Assembly (NCBI RefSeq): GCF_000802185.1
Contig: NZ_KN676113.1
Location: forward strand, 2,605,011-2,669,010
Length of the DNA stretch: 64,000 nucleotides
Direction: 5' to 3'
DNA from: Belnapia sp. F-4-1
Lineage (GTDB): Bacteria > Pseudomonadota > Alphaproteobacteria > Acetobacterales > Acetobacteraceae
The first letter of the stretch is position 1, and the number at the start of each line of letters is the position of its first letter. Below are positions 59,376 through 64,000 of the stretch, in pieces. The notes under the pieces are model-generated. The model searched no databases, was not told the origin of the DNA, and saw nothing but the letters and a program-made list of their open reading frames with translations. A program made the position numbers and the translations under genes.

Positions 59376-59906
59376 TCAGGCCGCCAGCGCGGCCTCGCCA
59401 TCGAGGGTCGCGGCCGTCGCATGCACCACGGCGGCGATGCGGACGGCGGCCTGGATGGCCTCCTTCGAGACACTATGCGTCAGCAGCGTCTTCTCATGCG
59501 CTTCCATGCACATGCCGCAGCCGTTGATGGCGGAGACGGCGAGCGACCACAGCTCGAAATCCACCTTCTCGACGCCCGGCTTCGCCATGACGTTCATCCG
59601 CAGCTTGGCCGGCATGGTGTTGTAGTCGCCGACGACCAGGTGGGTGAAGCGGTAGTAGATGTTGTTCATCCCCATGATCGAGGCCGCGGCCTTGGCGGCG
59701 TTCAGCGCCTCCGGGCTCAGCTTCGGGCCGAATTCGGCGAGGATGTCGCGGATCACCTCCGGGTTGCGGGAGGCGAGTGCGGAGACGACGAAGGTGCCGG
59801 CGCGCTGCTGCTCGGTCAGCACCGGCTCGGTCGAGAGGCTGCCGAGGTTCAGCTTCTGGTCCTTGGCATAGTCGGGCAGGCGGTTGCGCAGGGCTTCCAG
59901 CGACAT
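59376..59906 (-). CDS. ahpD: Alkyl hydroperoxide reductase AhpD-type
   Basis: 176 residues, all-helical carboxymuconolactone-decarboxylase-like fold. Catalytic motif C130-G-M-C133 followed by H137, the same numbering as the mycobacterial AhpD; E near 119 completes the proton relay. It reduces oxidised AhpC using a lipoyl-linked electron source. Follows ahpC on the same strand after 125 bases. ATG 59906 with AAGGAG upstream. Confidence 0.9.
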   Translation of the reverse strand: MSLEALRNRLPDYAKDQKLNLGSLSTEPVLTEQQRAGTFVVSALASRNPEVIRDILAEFGPKLSPEALNAAKAAASIMGMNNIYYRFTHLVVGDYNTMPAKLRMNVMAKPGVEKVDFELWSLAVSAINGCGMCMEAHEKTLLTHSVSKEAIQAAVRIAAVVHATAATLDGEAALAA

Positions 59907-59949
59907 GGCTTGGCTCCTTCCGAGGCTTTTGTATCGAGGGTGAGCGGAG

Positions 59950-60024
59950 CGGACCGCAGCCGGTCCGTTCGGCCGACCCTCTCCCGTGCGGGAGGGGGGG
60001 TGAGGGGGGCTGGACGCCCCCCTC
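59950..60024 (-). other. Three consecutive hairpins between ahpC and ahpD
   Basis: CGGACC/GGTCCG (59950-59955 with 59962-59967), CTCCCG-TG-CGGGAG (59981-59994) and GAGGGGGGC/GCCCCCCTC (60002-60010 with 60016-60024). None has a T run, so they are more likely RNA stabilisers or attenuators than terminators. No gene is visible in this 125-base interval. Confidence 0.55.
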
Positions 60025-60031
60025 GGCCAGA

Positions 60032-60607
60032 TCAGGCGGCCTTCTCGAACAGCTTCTGGGCGTCGAGGGCCTCCTGGCCCTTGTTCCAGTTGCAGGGGCA
60101 GAGCTCGTCGGTCTGAAGGGCGTCGAGCACGCGGAGCACTTCCTGCGGGTTGCGGCCGACATTGAGGCCGTTCACCGAGGCCCACTGGATGGTGCCGTCC
60201 GGGTCGACGATGAAGGTCGCGCGGAGCGCCACGCCCTCGTCCTTGTGGAGGATGCCCAGCGCCTCGGAAAGCTCGCGCTTCACATCGGCCAGCATCGGGA
60301 TCTCGAGGTTCTTGATGTCCTCGTTGTAGACGCGCCAGTTCAGGTGGACGAACTCGCTGTCGGTCGAGGCGCCGTAGACCACGGTGTCACGGTCGGCGAA
60401 CTCGCCGGCCAGCTTGCCGAAGGCCGCGATCTCGGTCGGGCAGATGAAGGTGAAGTCCTTCGGCCAGAAGAAGACGACCTTCCACTTGCCGGCATCGGAC
60501 TGGGAGGTGATCTCGGTGAAGGACTTGCCGGGGCCGGCGAGGCCCTCGGGGCCGGCCTTCACGGCGGTCAGGGCGAAGAACGGGAACTTGTCGCCGACGG
60601 TCAGCAT
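60032..60607 (-). CDS. ahpC: Alkyl hydroperoxide reductase C (peroxiredoxin)
   Basis: 191 residues. Peroxidatic C56 in FICPTEI, with W-P-K-D-F-T-F before it, and resolving Cys around 170-172 in ELCPCNW; both match the AhpC used with AhpD in bacteria lacking AhpF. It reduces peroxides and is regenerated by AhpD. Divergent oxyR and the box at 60731 point to OxyR control. ATG 60607. Confidence 0.92.
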   Translation of the reverse strand: MLTVGDKFPFFALTAVKAGPEGLAGPGKSFTEITSQSDAGKWKVVFFWPKDFTFICPTEIAAFGKLAGEFADRDTVVYGASTDSEFVHLNWRVYNEDIKNLEIPMLADVKRELSEALGILHKDEGVALRATFIVDPDGTIQWASVNGLNVGRNPQEVLRVLDALQTDELCPCNWNKGQEALDAQKLFEKAA

Positions 60608-60730
60608 GCAGGATATCCCCTCAGGTTATGGCCAGGGTCATAAACGGAACCAACGGGACAGGTGCCCTTGGCTCGCTGCCGCTTATGACGCAATGCAGCA
60701 AATCGGTCCAATGAATAGTTTTCGCTGTTT

Positions 60731-60753
60731 CGATTGACGGGGTCGATCAATCG
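60731..60753. promoter_or_regulatory. Candidate OxyR binding site
   Basis: CGATTGA (60731-60737) and TCAATCG (60747-60753) form a perfect 7-base inverted repeat around 9 bases, 15 bases before the oxyR start and about 124 bases from ahpC. T-N11-A geometry fits LysR-type binding. The ahpC/oxyR region is otherwise 161 bases long. Confidence 0.5.
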
Positions 60754-60768
60754 GGCCATCTCCCCGCC

Positions 60769-61692
60769 ATGCTCTCCCTCCCCAGCCCGCAGCAGCTCCG
60801 CTACCTGCTGGCGCTCGCCGACCATGGCCATTTCGGCCGCGCGGCCACTGCCTGCGCGGTGACGCAATCGACCCTCTCGGCCGGCATCATCGCCCTCGAG
60901 CGCCAGCTCGATGCCCATCTGCTGGAGCGCGGCTCGGCCAAGCGGCCGGTCTTCACCCCGCTCGGGCTGGAGGTGGTGGGCCGCGCCCGCACCGCCCTGT
61001 CGGCGCTCGAGGCGGTGGCGGAGACGGCAGCGGCGGCGCGGGACCCGCTTTCCGGCCCCTTGCGCTTCGGCATCATCCCGACGATCGGCCCCTTCCTGCT
61101 GCCGCGGCTGATGCCGGCCTTGCGTGGGGCCTTCCCCCGCCTCCGCCTCTGGCTGCGCGAGGACCAGACGGATCGGCTGGTCACTCAGCTCGAATCGGGG
61201 CGGCTCGACCTGCTGCTGCTCGCGCTTCCCTGCGCCTGCGGCGAGGCCGAGACGCTGCCGATCGCCGACGACCCCTTCCTCGCCGCGGTCCCCGCCGGCC
61301 ATCGGCTGGCGGCGAAGGAGCGGGTGCCGGTCGCCGCGCTCGGCGCCGAGCGGCTGCTGCTGCTGGAGGATGGGCATTGCCTGCGCGACCATGCGCTCGA
61401 CGCCTGCGGCCTGCCGCGCGGGGTATTGCCGGCCGAGGACGGCATCGCCGCCACCTCGCTCCATACCCTGGTGCAGATGGTCGCCGGCGGCCTCGGCGTG
61501 ACCCTGCTGCCGCAGATCGCGGTCGAGGGCGGCGTGCTCGCCGGCGCCGCGGTCGACATCCGCCCGCTGGAGCCGGAGGGCGGCGCCCCGCCGAGCCGCA
61601 GCCTCGCTCTCGCCTGGCGCCCGACCAGCCCGCGCGCGGCGGAGTTCCGTGGCCTTGCGCCTGCCATTGCGGCGGCGCTTCAGGCGGCCTAA
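60769..61692 (+). CDS. oxyR: OxyR hydrogen-peroxide sensor/regulator
   Basis: 307 residues of the LysR family. N-terminal helix-turn-helix RAATACAVTQSTLSAGIIALE (in parts, about 24-44). Redox Cys C204 in LEDGHCLRD and C213 in DACG, nine residues apart as in E. coli OxyR (C199/C208). It would sense H2O2 by disulfide formation and activate ahpC and ahpD. ATG 60769 is right of the palindromic box. Divergent from ahpC. Confidence 0.92.
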   Translation: MLSLPSPQQLRYLLALADHGHFGRAATACAVTQSTLSAGIIALERQLDAHLLERGSAKRPVFTPLGLEVVGRARTALSALEAVAETAAAARDPLSGPLRFGIIPTIGPFLLPRLMPALRGAFPRLRLWLREDQTDRLVTQLESGRLDLLLLALPCACGEAETLPIADDPFLAAVPAGHRLAAKERVPVAALGAERLLLLEDGHCLRDHALDACGLPRGVLPAEDGIAATSLHTLVQMVAGGLGVTLLPQIAVEGGVLAGAAVDIRPLEPEGGAPPSRSLALAWRPTSPRAAEFRGLAPAIAAALQAA

Positions 61693-61723
61693 CCCTGTCG
61701 GCAAGCACCGGGGAGCAAACGAC

Positions 61724-62941
61724 ATGGACGGGTTGACCGCGGACCAGGCACGCCTCCGCGACCGGGCGCGGGAAGTGGCGCAGGAGGCCGCCGCCCAGGC
61801 CGCCGCCACCGACCGCACCGAGCAATACCCTTGGCCCATGGTCCACCGCATGCGGGAGGCCGGGCTGATGGGCCTGACCATCCCGCGCGAATGGGGCGGG
61901 CCGGGCCTCTCCTATTTCGACGCCGCGCTGGTGATCGAGGAGCTGTCGGCTGCCTGCGCCGTTTGCGGCCGCATCGCGGTCGAGAGCAACATGGGCGCGC
62001 TTGGCGCCGTCATGGCCTATGGCAGCCCGGAGCAGCGCCGCCTCGCCGCCGGGCTTGTGCTCGGAGGCGACAAGCCGGCCATCTGCATCACCGAGCCCGA
62101 GGCCGGCTCCGCCGCGACCGAGATGACGACGCGCGCCGTCCGCCGCGGCGACGGCTGGGTGATCGACGGGGTGAAGCATTGGATCACCGGCGGCGGCGTT
62201 TCCCGCCTGCACCTGATTTTCGCCCGAGCCTTCGAGGAGGGGCGGGACCTCGGCATCGGCGGCTTCCTCGTGGTGCGGGAGGGGGAGCGGGACCCGCCCG
62301 GCCTCGTCATCCATCGCCGCATCCCCTCCATGGGGCTGAAGGGCATGCCGGAGGCGGAAATCCGCTTCGAGGGGCTGGTGGTGCCGGATGCGATGGTGCT
62401 GCACCCGCCGGGCGGCTTCGCCCGCGGCTTCGGCCGGCTGATGGATGCCTATAACGGCCAGCGCGTCGGCGCGGCGACGGTGGCCCTCGGCATCGCCGCC
62501 GGGGCCTATCGGCAGGCGCTCGACTATGCCGGGCGGCGGCACCAGTTCGGCCGGCCGATCGCCGAGTTCCAGGGCGTCGGCTGGATGCTGGCCGACATGT
62601 CGATCAAGCTGGAGGCGGCCCGCGCCCTGATCTGGCGCGCCGCGCGCAGCGCCGGGCCGGCGGGCTTTCCCGACCGGCTGGCCGCCGCCCAGGCCAAGGT
62701 GCTGGCGGCCGATACCGCCATCGAGGTCACCAACAATGCCCTCCAGCTCTGGGGCGCCGCCGGCTACAGCCGGGAGAACCCGCTGGAGCGGATGGTGCGC
62801 GACGCGCGGATGTTCGCCATCGCCGGCGGCACCGCCCAGGTGCTGCGGACCCAGGTGGCGGAGCAGATTCTCGGCCGCAAGCTGCCGCAGACTCGCGACG
62901 GCTTCCTGCGCCAGGCGGCGGCGGAGGCCGGTCGCGATTGA
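61724..62941 (+). CDS. Acyl-CoA dehydrogenase
   Basis: 405 residues. CITEPEAGSAATEMT near 123-137 and KHWITGGGVSRLHL around 152-165 contact FAD/substrate; C-terminal helices with DYAGRRHQFGRPIAEFQ and LWGAAGYSRENPLERMVRDAR. The usual catalytic place reads I-A-G-G-T-A-Q, with Gly where short-chain members carry Glu, so the base may lie elsewhere or the protein may do a non-dehydrogenase reaction. Follows oxyR by 31 bases on the same strand. Substrate unknown. Confidence 0.85.
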   Translation: MDGLTADQARLRDRAREVAQEAAAQAAATDRTEQYPWPMVHRMREAGLMGLTIPREWGGPGLSYFDAALVIEELSAACAVCGRIAVESNMGALGAVMAYGSPEQRRLAAGLVLGGDKPAICITEPEAGSAATEMTTRAVRRGDGWVIDGVKHWITGGGVSRLHLIFARAFEEGRDLGIGGFLVVREGERDPPGLVIHRRIPSMGLKGMPEAEIRFEGLVVPDAMVLHPPGGFARGFGRLMDAYNGQRVGAATVALGIAAGAYRQALDYAGRRHQFGRPIAEFQGVGWMLADMSIKLEAARALIWRAARSAGPAGFPDRLAAAQAKVLAADTAIEVTNNALQLWGAAGYSRENPLERMVRDARMFAIAGGTAQVLRTQVAEQILGRKLPQTRDGFLRQAAAEAGRD

Positions 62942-63032
62942 CTCGGGCAGGGGCTTCGCTTATCCCGCGCCCTCCCCGGCGGTGGTGCGAGCCCCCGCCG
63001 CAACCCCTTCGCCTTGCCAGTGAGTCCGCGTC

Positions 63033-63158
63033 ATGAAGATCCGCAACAGCCTCAAGACCGCCAAGACGCGCGACAAGAACTGCGTGGTGGTGCGCCGCCG
63101 CGGCCGCCTCTACGTGCTGAACAAGAAGAACCCGCGCCTGAAGGCCCGCCAGGGCTAA
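63033..63158 (+). CDS. rpmJ: 50S ribosomal protein L36
   Basis: 41 residues, [11 protein letters not shown] start, [12 protein letters not shown] middle and KARQG end. This is the type B/alternative form, with only one Cys (C17) instead of the zinc-ribbon four. Basic and easily overlooked because of its size. ATG 63033; a strong hairpin terminator follows 35 bases after the stop. Being the zinc-free form, it may be the only L36 in this organism, as in many alphaproteobacteria. Confidence 0.93.
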   Translation: MKIRNSLKTAKTRDKNCVVVRRRGRLYVLNKKNPRLKARQG

Positions 63159-63193
63159 GCACCGGCCTCAGGGCCGTCCATCAGGGGTTCGAA

Positions 63194-63224
63194 CCCGCCG
63201 CCGGCATCGCCGCGGCGGGTTTTT
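63194..63224 (+). terminator. Rho-independent terminator after rpmJ
   Basis: CCCGCCGC (63194-63201) pairs with GCGGCGGG (63212-63219), followed by five T (63220-63224). The convergent small exported protein ends just beyond at 63230. Confidence 0.8.
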
Positions 63225-63229
63225 CTGCG

Positions 63230-63586
63230 TCATTGGGGCTTGAGCGTCTCCGTCCCCAGTCCGCCGCCGGTGGTCCAGGTGCCGCGCAGGCTGCCATCCG
63301 GCTCCACGCCGTAGATCGCGACGCCCGGCCGGTTGTCCACGACGAAGGAGATGGCCAGCATCCCACTCTGGATCAGGCCGAGGCCGATGATCTGGGCGTT
63401 GCCCACCAGCCAGCGGGCCAGCCAGGCGCCGTTCGGCCCCTCGCGCAGTTCGAAGCTGCCTTCATAGGGCGTGCCGTCGGGGTTCTGCCCCTCGATCGCG
63501 TAGCGGCCCTCGCGGAGCTGGGCGAAGGCGGCAGGGGCGATGGCGAGTAGGCCGAGGGCCAGCAGGAAGACGCGGCGCAGGGACAA
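63230..63586 (-). CDS. Small exported protein of unknown function
   Basis: 118 residues. The best start is TTG 63586 with GGAG 6 bases upstream; no ATG fits. Signal peptide LRRVFLLALGLLAIAPAAFA cleaved before QLREG. The mature part is a beta-rich domain with GRYAIEGQNPDGTPYEGSF and VYGVEPDGSLRGTWTTGGG-type turns, like small periplasmic beta-sandwich proteins. No family recognised. Convergent with rpmJ. Confidence 0.65.
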   Translation of the reverse strand: MSLRRVFLLALGLLAIAPAAFAQLREGRYAIEGQNPDGTPYEGSFELREGPNGAWLARWLVGNAQIIGLGLIQSGMLAISFVVDNRPGVAIYGVEPDGSLRGTWTTGGGLGTETLKPQ

Positions 63587-63705
63587 GGGAGGCTCCGGGA
63601 GGAAAAGGCGGCGGAGAGTGACGCCGCGACCCCGCCGGAGCAAGCCCGGCGCTTGCCCCACGCGCCCCATCTGCCCATTTTCAGCGGAACGGAGGATTGC
63701 GCGCC

Positions 63706-64000
63706 ATGATCGACCTGCCCGCCCCGAAGCCCGATGTCCTGGCCCGCCGCGACGAGATCCTGGCCGGCCTTCGCGCCCTGCTGCCCGGCGACGGCGTCAT
63801 CACCGAGCCGGCCCGCGTCAAGCCCTACGAGACGGACGGGCTCTCGGCCTATCGCCAGCCGCCGCTGGCCGTCGCGCTGCCGCGGACGACGGAGGAGGTG
63901 GCGGCGATCCTCGGCTTCTGCCACCGCAACGGCGTCCGCGTCGTGCCGCGCGGGGCGGGGACGAGCCTCTCCGGCGGGGCGCTGCCGCTGGCGGATTCCG
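63706..64000 (+). CDS. glcD: FAD-linked oxidase, GlcD type (3' end outside the window)
   Basis: 98 residues visible, starting at ATG 63706 with ACGGAGGA upstream. The N-terminal FAD-binding part of the glycolate oxidase/D-lactate dehydrogenase family is clear: YETDGLSAYRQPPLAV near 43-58, LPRTTEEVAAILGFCH near 59-74 and the FAD-loop PRGAGTSLSGGALPL near 82-96. The rest lies beyond base 64000. Glycolate oxidase subunit D is most likely; glcE and glcF would be expected downstream. Confidence 0.85.
   Translation, partial: MIDLPAPKPDVLARRDEILAGLRALLPGDGVITEPARVKPYETDGLSAYRQPPLAVALPRTTEEVAAILGFCHRNGVRVVPRGAGTSLSGGALPLADS

Noticed and set aside
60032-60607. AhpC as part of an AhpF-dependent system
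   Set aside because: No ahpF is nearby and the AhpD gene with matching Cys positions follows directly.

Overview
The window is 64 kb of very GC-rich chromosomal DNA, densely packed with genes that often overlap by 1 to 4 bases. The gene content is that of an alphaproteobacterium: Coq7 ubiquinone synthesis, a short one-cysteine L36, OxyR/AhpC/AhpD, many acyl-CoA, hydantoinase and substrate-binding-protein genes, and LysR/MarR regulators. An Acetobacteraceae (Roseomonas-like) soil or plant-associated heterotroph is my best guess. This is inferred from gene content and base composition only.

Layout. 0-12 kb: sulfur and amino-acid metabolism (metC, sulfurtransferase, cysK), AlaX editing protein, Nudix hydrolase, a DMT exporter, a repeat-containing coiled-coil protein, twin acetyltransferases, CopD, an orphan ParA, an SDR, a DsbA-like thioredoxin-fold protein and an enoyl-CoA hydratase. 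12-18.7 kb: a gene-poor stretch, trehalose synthesis (otsBA), twin GSTs, dsbB-coq7-NTF2-like, and a split chromate transporter. 18.8-26.4 kb: a Baeyer-Villiger monooxygenase, a TonB receptor with a DUF2946 partner, pobA, and a MarR-controlled enoyl-CoA hydratase/hydroxyacyl-CoA dehydrogenase pair. 26.4-27.9 kb: an intact IS1182-like element. 28-33.7 kb: a same-strand group made of an ethylene-receptor-like histidine kinase, a response regulator, an Ntn-hydrolase amidase and a GH3-family acyl-amide synthetase. 34-42 kb: an iron-type ABC permease with a flavin reductase, a chemoreceptor, an MBL hydrolase, a DUF35/thiolase pair, tRNA-Val(GAC) and an N-formylglutamate amidohydrolase-like gene. 42-47.6 kb: an acyl-CoA dehydrogenase/CoA-transferase operon divergent from a LysR gene, and a ThDP enzyme. 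47.6-57.7 kb: N-acyl-D-amino-acid deacylase, an orphan substrate-binding protein, a hydantoinase-type operon (SDR, M20 amidase, HyuA, HyuB) and a 2-hydroxyacid dehydrogenase. 57.7-64 kb: an EAL protein, ahpC/ahpD divergent from oxyR, an acyl-CoA dehydrogenase, rpmJ and the start of a GlcD-type oxidase.

The most interesting locus is 27979-33730. Its kinase carries the transmembrane domain of plant ethylene receptors, with the copper/ethylene-binding residues in register. Its co-oriented neighbours are a GH3-family enzyme (the plant family that joins amino acids to auxin and jasmonate) and a translationally coupled amide hydrolase. A hormone-sensing plus conjugate make/break unit is a testable hypothesis, not an established function.

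A second finding is a family of intergenic palindromic repeats of about 106 bp, with copies at 14658, 27875 and 44811. Two copies supply the stop codons of flanking convergent genes, and the IS element is inserted exactly at the CTAG edge of one of them, apparently duplicating that tetranucleotide.
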